A stretch of DNA of 64,000 nt. Origin: Burhinus oedicnemus (taxonomy: Eukaryota; Chordata; Aves; Charadriiformes; Burhinidae). The DNA is taken from positions 5,080,972 through 5,144,971 of the forward strand of contig VFFE01007869.1 in assembly GCA_008921705.1 (NCBI GenBank), read 5' to 3'. Every line of letters begins with the position of its first letter. Positions within the stretch are counted from its first letter, which is position 1. The position numbers were made by a program, and so were the translations under genes. The notes beneath the pieces are model-generated. The model saw nothing but the letters and a program-made list of their open reading frames with translations, did no database searches and was not told where the DNA came from. Positions 27,131 through 37,700 of the stretch are shown in pieces.

Positions 27131-27827
27131 CAGAAGTGAGAAAGAATAAAAGCGGCACGCTAGCTCGTGATGCACAGCCCTGGAGCAGCCATGGGCTTTA
27201 CGGGAATGACATTTACGGCTGACATCAGATCTGAGTATTTGCATTGGATTTCAGCATCGGCATCGGAGGTGTGGCTTAGCAGGGACAGTTTCAGTCTTCT
27301 GATCCAGCTAAGAGGCAGCTCCGTCTGAGAAGATACTCGCTCCCCTCGTCTCTGCTATCCTGCTTGCATCTGACTCCTCCCTCCTGCAGCTCAGAACAGC
27401 GCAGGGTGAATCCAACAGCCTCTCCTTTCTACTATGTTTCTCCCTGAGCTACTAGAGCTTGAACATACCTGATATTCTGCCTTCGTTTCAACTGAACTCG
27501 TGAGTAAGGCACATTGCCTGATATCTGTCAGAAGTGAATGGCATGTTATTACCTGAAGAACCTAAATTAACCATCTTCCAGCACTGAAAGGATTATGAAG
27601 AATTGCATTTTTTTCAGCACCTTTGATACTTCATTGTTGCCTGATTTTTCGAGAACATGAGTTGTTCTGGTTATCAAGGGTGCTTTCACCTGAATATGAC
27701 TTCACCAGATGCCACAAAAGTCTAGGAGAACAAAGAAACTTGTGATGTGGAGCTAACAGTTCTGGTTTCAGCTAGTGAAAACTTGCCGAGTCAGTAAGAA
27801 GGCAAAGAAAAAAATTTGCCAAGGACA
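27131..27827 (+). promoter_or_regulatory. GPR149: Presumptive GPR149 leader and promoter region
   Basis: This is the DNA immediately upstream of the GPR149 start codon. It should hold the 5' untranslated region, and possibly the promoter, by position. It is not a CpG island, and no unambiguous TATA box is seen. The best AT-rich candidate is 'aataaaagc' at about 27145, a weak call. An in-frame TAA at 27795-27797 closes the reading frame before the ATG, so the protein cannot extend further 5' without a splice. A short upstream ORF lies at 27657-27725. The transcription start is not determined. Confidence 0.35.
27657..27725 (+). other. Upstream ORF in GPR149 leader
   Basis: A 22-codon ORF (ATG at 27657, TAG at 27723-27725) ends about 100 bp before the GPR149 ATG. 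It has A at position +4 of its start and C at -1. If the GPR149 transcript begins upstream of 27657, this ORF would be met first by scanning ribosomes and could dampen translation. Whether it is transcribed is not known. Confidence 0.3.
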
Positions 27828-28796
27828 ATGTCGGTAACGCCTAGTAATTTGTCACTCAATGGGACGAGCTTCGTCGCTGAAAATCATAGCATTATGGATA
27901 AGCCTAGCGAGCAGAGAACTTTGAATGTCTTTCTGTTCTGCTTGACTTTTATCCTCGCGTTCACAGCACTTCTGGGCAGCATTTATTCACTAGTTTCCCT
28001 GCTGAAAATGCAAAACAAAACCACGGTTTCAGTGATTGTGACCTCTTTGTCAATAGATGATTTGATCAGCATCGTGCCAGTGATTATTTTCATGCTCACC
28101 CAGTGGTCAAGTTATGTCCTCCCCCAGCCTCTGTGCACCACCTCAGCACTTATATATTTATTCCAGGGCATTTCTAGCAACTTGAAAGGGTCTCTTATAG
28201 TTTCTTACAACTTCTACACCATCAACAAAACTGAGGCAATGAGCTGCAGCACTTCCAAGCGACGCGTGAGCATGGTACGGGCCATTTTTACCATTTGGAT
28301 TTTCAGTTTGCTGATCTGCGTTTTGCCTCTCTGTGGTTGGGGCAAGTACATCCCCACCTCCTGGGGTTGCTTCACGGACTGTGCCAGTTCCTACATCTTA
28401 TTTTTATTTGTTGTCTACTCGCTGTGCTTTTGCCTCCTCACGGTGCTCTCTGTTCCTCTAACTTACCAGCTGTTGTGCTCAGATGAGCAACAGCTATTCC
28501 ACATTGACTACCAGGAAATCTCTCGAGGCTACATCACCCCTGGGACACCTGCAGGCTGCAGTACTGCTACCTCATCTCTGTCACCGGTGGACCCTGTGGA
28601 TAAAATCCTGAAGCATTTCCAAAACACGTGTCCAGGCTCAGAGGCAGTTTTTAGGAAAGGTGTGGCTGAGAGCGGTGCAGTCGAGCCCCGGTGCATGAAC
28701 AGTGTACAGAGCAGGAGCTTCACGGTGGGCTTCGCCCAGAAACGATTCTCGCTGATTCTTGCATTGACAAAAGTCATTCTCTGGCTTCCAATGATG
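27828..28796 (+). CDS. GPR149: GPR149 coding exon 1 (residues 1-323)
   Basis: Encodes the extracellular N-terminus with three N-glycosylation sequons (N7, N11, N19) and TM1 (about 33-57). TM2 (about 66-90) has an unusual IDDL. TM3 (about 104-131) is preceded by Cys103, the usual disulfide position. TM4 is about 150-170. The second extracellular loop carries Cys181 and Cys185, TM5 is about 188-212, a long third intracellular loop spans about 213-306, and most of TM6 ends in ILWLPMM. The exon closes ATG|gtaaat at 28796/28797 in phase 0. Reading past this donor continues 19 codons into the intron to a stop at 28851-28853. The frame also stays open upstream to a TTG at 27816, but the ATG at 27828 aligns with the mammalian N-terminus. 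Confidence 0.95.
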
Positions 28797-31700
28797 GTAA
28801 ATTGTCAGTTTGCTTTACTTTCTAATGTTTACTTACATTTAAATGGGATGTGAGTTGGTGTGCCATGTATTGAAACAGATGAACAGTAGCCATTGCAATT
28901 GTTCCTTATAGTATAGTTTGTGCTGGCAAAAGTCCTTTTCAGCAGGTCTGTGTCACTACATGAGTTTAACTGTCTTTCAGCAGGTTTGGCAGAGCCTGAT
29001 TCATCAGTATGTTACTCTATCATGACATCTTTTGTATCACCTGAATACAGGGATGAATAAGGTCCACCCTTTTGTATTGCCAGCTCTCTGACAAGCATTG
29101 GTTCATGGGGTCTGTGAATTGTACTATGCTAGCTCTCCTGCCCCTCCTCACAGCTGGGAGTCACGTCCTTTGCCAGACTGGTTAAAAAATAGGGGTTTGT
29201 TGGAAAAATGAGTTTTGCTTGCTTGCATCTTTATAATCTCTGTAGCATTGGGTGGTGGGGTGGGTGGGAGGGAGTGCTGTCCGTGTGCATGCGCTGGTAT
29301 ATTTGGGAAGAGGTACACTCATGTATAATTAGAAAGGAGTCGGTTGAGAACAGGGAACGTGGATCTAGGGCAGTGTTGTCCCTGTCCCCAGGGTGTGTAT
29401 AGGCTGAGCATCTGAGCTTCTCTCAAGGGAGAGAGAGCATTACAGAGCATCTGCAGCGCAGCCCTGTGTGGTGCTAAGTTCTCTCTCCTGTTCCCCATCT
29501 GGAGTTGGGGTTCCTCAGTACCGTGCAGGAGAGACCGAGCTCGCAGTCTCTTCTGAGTTGCTTGGATTGCGAGTTGCTTGTTTCAGTAGTGCTCAGGCAT
29601 CTATATTTAGCTTAAGCAAGGGTTTTTCTCAGAAATGCAGAATGAGGAGGAGAGCCTCTCTGTCAGTGTGTTTTCTCCACTCTGTGTTAGAAACAAAATT
29701 GTTAGGCTCAGCAAACATTAATGACAACCTGTGTCTTTTAGCCGTGTCATAGTCACAGTGAGATGTTCTGTTTATTCCTGGAAGTATCTCATGTGCCTGA
29801 AGCGATTTAAATTTCAAAATGCTCTGCCTTTCAGATACAAATGGTTGTCCAGCACATCACTGGTTTTCAAAGCCTTTCGTTTGAGATACTTAGCTTCCTG
29901 CTGACTTTGCTGGCTGCCACAGTCACCCCAGTATTTGTCCTGTCAGAACATTGGATCCACCTGCCCTGTGGCTGCATCATTAATTGCAGGAGGAATTCAT
30001 ATGCAGTGTCTTCAGAAGAGCTCAAAAGTAAGTATGGAAGGGTGACATGCAGCTGGAATGCATCTTGTGGTAAAGAGGATAGGAAGTTAGTGTCAGTAAC
30101 TGTACTTTGTACTCCTTGAAGTCATTTACCTGAATTACATAGACATATTCAGAACAGTACGTGAGACTCACAACATTAATGCGAGACAGCTGGATGGAAA
30201 TAGTGGATGCTGAGGCACAGAAGCTTGGTTGATTTTCCCAGGTCACTGTCAGATCTTTTAGCAGAGTCTGATGGATTCTGAATCCTAGTTTCGCTCTCCT
30301 CTCCTATCTTGGGAAAGATGTATATGCCAAATCTGACTTCTACTAATCAAATACATGGAACATGCTAAACAGGTTTAATATCATGGGGGGAAAAAACACG
30401 CCAATCGCGAGCAAATTATAAGAAGAAGAGGAGCTATTGTTTGTACACCTGCGCTGTAGCTGCTAAGCAGAAATCCCAGCAACACCAATAAGCAAATAGC
30501 AAAGGACGTGATTTATGGGAGGGGCCTGTATCCCAGTGTGTTTATGCTGCTTGTTGAAAGCTGAGAAGCTCCTACACAGTTCTTGCCTAAAAATATTTAC
30601 CTGCATGTTTATAAAGTTTACCTTGGTGTAACAATGATGCCAGACCTTCACTGGTAACCTTCTTGGAATCTTCTAAAGCCCTGTTTTTCTCTGGGCCTCC
30701 ATGAGGAATCCCTGTACACGCTGACTGCCACAGCCCGTCTCCTGCAGTTACACGACTTTTTTTGTTTTCATAAAGAACTTGATCATGTGGTTATACTCAG
30801 TCAGAGAAATAGAAGACAAAGAAATACAGCTATCACTCCATGAACTTATCTCTAGTGAAAAACACATTTAGGCTTCTGTGACCATGAATAACATCATCGT
30901 ATTTGTGGCTAAAAGACTGCATAAGGCTTTTCTGTAAATTTCCTGGCCACAGTTACTTATGAAATACCTCAGTCTCCAGTGTTCATGTATCTGCACAGAG
31001 GGGTTGCGTTTTGAGTTACAGATGAAAATATGTTTCCAGTATTATTCTAGGAGAAGCGTGTCTTACTGAATTTTTTTATTGAAGCTTATTATACTTATTA
31101 ATATAAGCTCAGTATCTTGATTAGTGATTAATTTCTGGGACAAACAAAAATGTACGAACTTAAAAAAATTCAGCTGTTCAACAGTAGGTAATTATGGAAA
31201 GTTTGAAGGATAGAAATCTGCCACAGGATATTAAATACATCTGTATCTGTTAGATCTCTGTTAACGTATAATAAATACGTTCTGGTAAAAATATCAGTAT
31301 GGAAGCCTACAAGGAGGGAAGACAGAGCAACAACTGATTTTTTTATTTATATTCATAATTATTATCAATAACTAACAAAAATAATTTTTATTTCCTGTTT
31401 ATAATGCTGCAATTATATTAGAATCATGGAATCATAGAATGGTTTGGGTTGGAAGGGACCTTAAAGATCATCTAGTTGCAACCCCCCTGCCATGGGCAGG
31501 GACACCTCCCACCAGACCAGGTTGCTCCAAGCCCCGTCCAACCTGGCCTTGAACACCTCCAGGCATGGGGCAGCCACAACTTCCCTGGGCAACCTGGGCC
31601 AGGGTCTCACCACCCTCATGGTGAAATATTTCTTCTGAGATCTAATCTAAATCTCCCCTCTTACAGTTTGAAGCCATTGCCCCTCGTCCTATCACTACAT

Positions 31701-34700
31701 GCCCTTGTAAAAAGTCCCTCTCCAGCTTTCTTGTAGGTGCCCTTCAGATACTGGAAAGGTGCTATAAGGTATTAGATATTTGTACTAAAGACTATTCTCA
31801 AGTTTTAATGCAATGACTGCTAAGGTCAGAATTTCACCTACAATTAAATGTGACCTAGTAAGCACACAAACTGTTGAGTAGAAATAGAGGTTGTATAAAT
31901 GTATCCCCATGCCTTTTATTTTAGAATTTAGCATGAAAGGTTTGGTGGGAAGATGATTTCATTGGTTAAATAAAACGCACTTCTGTAGTTACTACATAAG
32001 GTAAGATGAAAAGGGAGAAGGTGGAGAATCTCAGGTGATTTGTGTTAGAAAGAAGGAAGAATGAAAAGGTATAAATAATGATTGAGAATTTTTATTTAAT
32101 TGTTCAATTACTGTGCAAGATTAGTCGGAGCACTTTAGAATGGAGAATATACAAAAATTTCATTGTGTAAATACTTCAAATATTTATTTTTTATTATAAA
32201 ATTTTGATTTTCTTGATTATTGATATTGAAGGTTATTTATCAATTCTCAGAAATGTTTTATCATTTTGTACAATTCTTCACCTTTAGGAATATAGCTGAA
32301 AAAGGCTCTGAAAAAGAGTATTAGAAATTTAAGTATTTTCTTCTTGTGTATATCCCATAAAACATGATATATCATCTGTTTTTGAAAATGGCAGATAATC
32401 TACCAGTCTCTGGGAATCCATTAACTTTGGAATGTGTAATTTCTGAACTCATTAAGAAGGCAGTATAATAACATACTATCTGAGAAGTCTTTCTTCTCAA
32501 CAATTCATTCTTTTTGTGGGTAGCAAATTGCCTGTTTCTAGCAGTAGTTAAATAATTTATTCCATGTTTTAGAATGTCATTTTCATTGTGTATGTAATCT
32601 CGTTTTTCTTCTTGGTGTTGACTCTCTTAATATGACATTTCTTTCCTTTCTGCTTAGCCAAACGTAGGGGTTTCGAATTCAACCTGTCATTCCAGCAAGG
32701 CTATGGAATCTACAAAATATCCCATGAAAACCACCACCACCACCACCACCACCACGATGACGATGATAAATCTACGTCCTATCACAACCTGGTGAGCTAC
32801 GACTGCAGTAACTCGAGAGAACCTCGGCGAGGAAGCGGCGATGGGCCCCGCGCTGGGGAGGCGGCGTTCAGCACCACGGCCCTGGCGGACAGCTCCCGGG
32901 GCGCCCCGGCGGGTCCCCAGCCGCGGCCGGAGCCGGGGCAGGAGGGCGGCACCGCCCGCCCCCCCCCCGACAAAGCGGGAGCCCTTAGCAGAGACGAGGT
33001 CAGAAATTTTGAGAAGTCGACTTTTTTTGAAGGACCAGAAAGGAGGTTGTCTCATGAGGAAAGCCATAAACCTGAACTCACAGATTGGGAATGGTGCAGG
33101 AGTAAATCAGAGAGGACCCCTCGGCAGGTAACATACGAATTTGCCCTCTTTTTTTTTTTTTCTGATAATAAGAATTACCTTGCAGAAAGCTAAGAATAAT
33201 TTTTACTTACATTGAAATTACTATTAGTCTTATTGTTAGTGTAGTTACTTTTAGTAAAAATCATACTTAGCATTGTGTATTTTGGTAGCCTCGCACCTGT
33301 TTGCAGATTCGGATCCTGCAATAATTTCTCACTTGTCTTCTTAATCATGAGGTTTTAATTATTATTATTATTTTGTGTGCACCAGCATGATCTGTATATG
33401 GTAAGAATTCAGTACGAATTATATTAGTTCATCTTAATGAATAGGAATTATCTCTCCAAAAGACTCCAAAAGGTTACATTTTCAGGAGTGTTTCCAAGCA
33501 TCTGGTGACTTTTCTTGTCATGCATTTTGGGTAGGGGAAAAAAGAACTGCAAAACCAAACATGAATAGTAAGTCCACAGATAAATGCAGATTTCAGTCTG
33601 GGCACAAAGACTCCTATTGGATTCAAACAAAAAGATCCCAAATATTATATTGTTCATCCCTTTCCTTTAGGTTGTGGACAGTTATTGGGAAGAAGAAACT
33701 CTGAGAAATGTATTACTTTTCAGGAGCTCTGAGGGAAAAGTGAAGGTGGAGTCTTAATACATTAGCACTTGAAATTGGAAGACTTGTTAAAGGTGTCTGT
33801 AACCTCACCTTGTGTAGTTCTTTGCACAGAGGTTCTGATTCTGCTCTCTCATGTTTGCTGTGCACTGTACTGAATCCAACAGAACTTTTCACAGCTTGGG
33901 AGAAGAGGAATATCAAGCCCCATAGCCTTTAAGGACATGCTTTCTAAAATTTTAATAGAGAGCTCCAATCTTGCGAAGTGACTCTTTCACCTGAAGGTGT
34001 GTCCTGTTGAATGTACCACCACTGCCGCAAAAGTTGGGGTTTGCTTTCAGTTACAAGATTGCAGGATTATGGTCCATTCCAAATGCAGAGCTTTCATTTG
34101 CCTGCTCCTTGCTGTGCTGATAGTGGAATATCAAGAACAGCAGGATCACTGATTTCCTCAGCTTGGAGGTGTTTTGGTTCTGCCATGACACACCTTGTAG
34201 TTAGTGCCCATACTAGGAGGGTCTGCACTGACTTCTGACTACAGTTGGATTCAACACTAAAGAGCTGTGAGAGAGAATTGCCCAAAACTGCCATTTGTAG
34301 AATGGCAGACTGAAATTGGATTCAGCAAAAGGACAGCTATTATTGCATGTAAGAACAAGGGCTTAAAGGAGAACTGCCAAGCTTTACTTTTATTTTCTAT
34401 AATCAGTGTTTGTTTAAGCGGCAAAATGTCACAACTACTGCAGGTTGAATGCTTTTAATGAAAGAAGGGAAAGATTGTTAGCCATTCCTTGTCAACTGCC
34501 TGTTAAGCGGGCAATAAGTATGAGGATTTTCTGTCTCCTAAAAATTCATGATTATGAACCAAAGGCCAAACGCTGCCATGAGGCACCAGGCGAGCGTGCA
34601 GTGTGACATCTGTAGTGGAAATAGAAATGAGCAATAGCTGTTTATCCCTGTGGAGTTTACGTGCTGCTTTCTTCACATACTGGACTCTCAAAAGCATCTC

Positions 34701-37700
34701 AGAGTGGCCTAAGGAGTGAAAAGAGGTAATACTGTATCATGCAGTTATCTGCTCCTTCTCTGTGCACCTTTCCCATGCTATGGCATTTATGCTTCAGCAC
34801 ACAATTTTGGTCTGCATAAATAGTGTATATAATGGTCTTCTGGCAGCATAGATATATACCCATGTTCAAGATAAACCAGGGCAGTTCTGTGTACATAGAA
34901 GTACAGTTTTCATGTTTTATATGTGACACAGTCACATGTTCCTATTGCTGTAAATTGACCCTGAAACAAAATGCCAACTCTGCCTGCTCACCTTTGGAAG
35001 TTTCCCTTGGTGGGATCCAAAAGGAGCCAGTATCGGCTTTCGATTTATTATGCATGAGCAACCAAAAAATATTTTATTGTTATTTGAGTAATAAATAGTA
35101 ATACTATTTGAGTTGGAGTTTTCATTTTATGTGATTAAATTTCAGGAGCTTTTGTAGTATGTAGCAAAATTACTGCTTTTCTCCTGCTATATTTGCACAG
35201 TGAGAAGTTCATACTGGCCATAGGAACAGCGTATCTTCAGTTTTTCTCTAGGATTGTGACATTGAGAGAAAACAAGACTGTGTATCTGTCTTCTGAGGAA
35301 TGAACAAAAACTTAATTGAAAACTTAAATGCTCAGGAGGATGATTTTATATTTGGGGAAAGCTGTTTCTTGTGTCATGTGGAAGCAGTTATTTTCCCACT
35401 GTCCTTCAGTGGTCACACTAACTAAACTATCAGTTGCCTCTAAAAGGGGTTTAAGTGTCTCCATTAAAATACGCAGGAGTCTCTGTAAATCTGAGAAACA
35501 CATTTCCAGGTGATGTAGTTGCATGTTTATGCCCTATTCAAGAACAATGGAAGATGGTCAATAATTTTCCTGGAAAGCTTAGTTTTTCCCAAGCTATCCC
35601 GCCAATGTTTGGAAGGGGAAACTTGCATTAAGGAAGTTGAATTTTAAGGTCCGAATGGGAGGGAAGGACTTGACCTTGCCTGGGTTATGAGAACCCTGTT
35701 TTCTGGAACGAGGTGCTGACTGGGCTAGGTGAGACTGTCATGCTTTAGTAGCATTTCCTGCAGAGCCACGGATTCTGTTAATCTTTCCAATGTGTCACTT
35801 CAGTGAACTCCACAGTTGGTACAGTCCTTGTTCATTTGAATTCTGATACCTGCCGATGCCTAAAACCCCAATCCTTCCTCCCAGCACAAACCCAAGGAGA
35901 TGCAGGAGGCAGGAGTTTGGGGCGCAGTGAGGTCAGAAGCCAAAGCCAGTCTGCCTGGCTGTGTGTTAACTAAACTCTGAGGGTTTGAGTGGACACTGTG
36001 GAATTCAGCAGGTGTTCGCTATTACATTCGGTGGGAGTGGGGTAGGAGCCTGTGTGAAGTCCGCAAGACAGGAGCTGCAGAAGGCTTTAAGTTGGAAAGG
36101 ACCTCTGGAAGTCACCTGATCCAATCTCCTGCTCCGAGCAGGGCTGACTTCAAAGTTAGGTCAACTTGTTCTGGAACTTTGGCACATACATAGGTAAAGA
36201 TGTGTAAGATATGTTTTGTATCTAAATAAGGGAATCCCCTCTCCCTCTGATAAGCACAAGTTTATCATTTGAGTCAAAGTAGGAATTTGTTTGATATTTC
36301 AGATTTGATTGATCATCCCTTTCATGAAGAAGCAAATATTCACTTCTGTTGCAGTGTGCAGTGATGAACTACTGTGTTTCTGGGCAAAAGTAAATGATGA
36401 CTCAACCTGGTTTTAATCTACTAGTTCTTGCTAACCCCTTGTGTGCCATGTATAGTTTTGTTAATAAAGTCAGTATATCACTAGGTTCATCATTAACTGT
36501 GGCTCTCCTTGCAGTAGTTTCCAGATGGTGTTTTAAAAAACTTGTAAAAAATTCCTTTTCCCATCTCCTGTGGCTGCCGTTTCAAATTGCTAGACCTGTG
36601 ACTTCCATTACAGCAGGTACGAGCATCTCTTTTTGAAGCAGCTGGCAACGACTTCATGTGGATGGCTTTATTTGCTCTGGGGCTTTATATGTCACTTTTG
36701 GACATACTTCTTCACTACTTGCATTACAAGGAATCCCAATTCATTCTTTTCTGACATTTTCCAACTTATAACTCAGTGTGCAGCTGCCAGGCATTAAGGC
36801 TCCTATGGTCTAAAAGTTCAAGGCTTCTAAGTTACAGATCTCAGTGTTTCTGACATTCAGCATGAGCTTTCAGAGCTTCAGAGCACTGACATTTGCTTTG
36901 CTGCTGAAAAAGGGCAGAATATAGAACTCCAGCAAGCATTGTAAAAATAACTTTAATGCATTTCTCAGAGGTATGTTGGATGAAAGATCAATTTGGGCCA
37001 AGCATTAAATAACTTGAAAGCCACTCCTTTTATTTATCCTGTCTGGAAGTCCCTAAGTATCTAAGAAAAGTCACTTTCTCCTCATGACTCTCCATTTCTT
37101 ACCTTTGTTAAAAAAGGAGTCTTTCCCTAGCATTTATTGGCCATGTACTCCTGCTTAATTTGTCAATTAAGCTAGCCAACTGGGAAGAAGGTGCCAAACC
37201 TTACGAAGAAATGAACGGTTATCCTAATAGAGTAGAAGTTCCTCATCTTCTGTACTTTCAGGCTATAAATCCTTGATCACAGAAATAAATATAGATGCTC
37301 TTATTAGAGTACTTCCAGCTTTCTTTTCAATAAGCAGAACTTGTAATAACTTACAGGAGGAGGAGGAATAGCAATTACACATGGATTTTCAGCTTAGCTG
37401 TTAAGTGATGTGGTAAATGTATCCTTACATTCTGAATTTCCACGTAGCAAAGGGCATAGATGCTCGGCATGAGAACTTGAGAAAAACATAATCTCAGTCC
37501 TTCTGCACATACTTGTTGAAAAATGGACAATGAGTTATCTTATAGAAAATTAGAATGCACTTTTCTCACATTAAAATTCTTTTATAATTTCTGTTGTACT
37601 ACTTGGTTTGAAAGCTTTTGAAATTAAGAGCTCCCATGATAGCCCTGAGAGCAGCCAGGTGAGGGTGCTCCATTTCTCTGATGCTGTTACTGGGGTTCCC

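Noticed and set aside
27816..27827. N-terminal extension of GPR149 by four residues from a TTG at 27816
   Set aside because: TTG is not a likely vertebrate start. The ATG at 27828 aligns with the mammalian start and is the first ATG after an in-frame stop at 27795.
32687..33193. Other-frame and antisense ORFs over GPR149 exon 3
   Set aside because: They are by-products of GC-rich coding sequence; the GPR149 frame is fixed by conserved blocks and splice phase.
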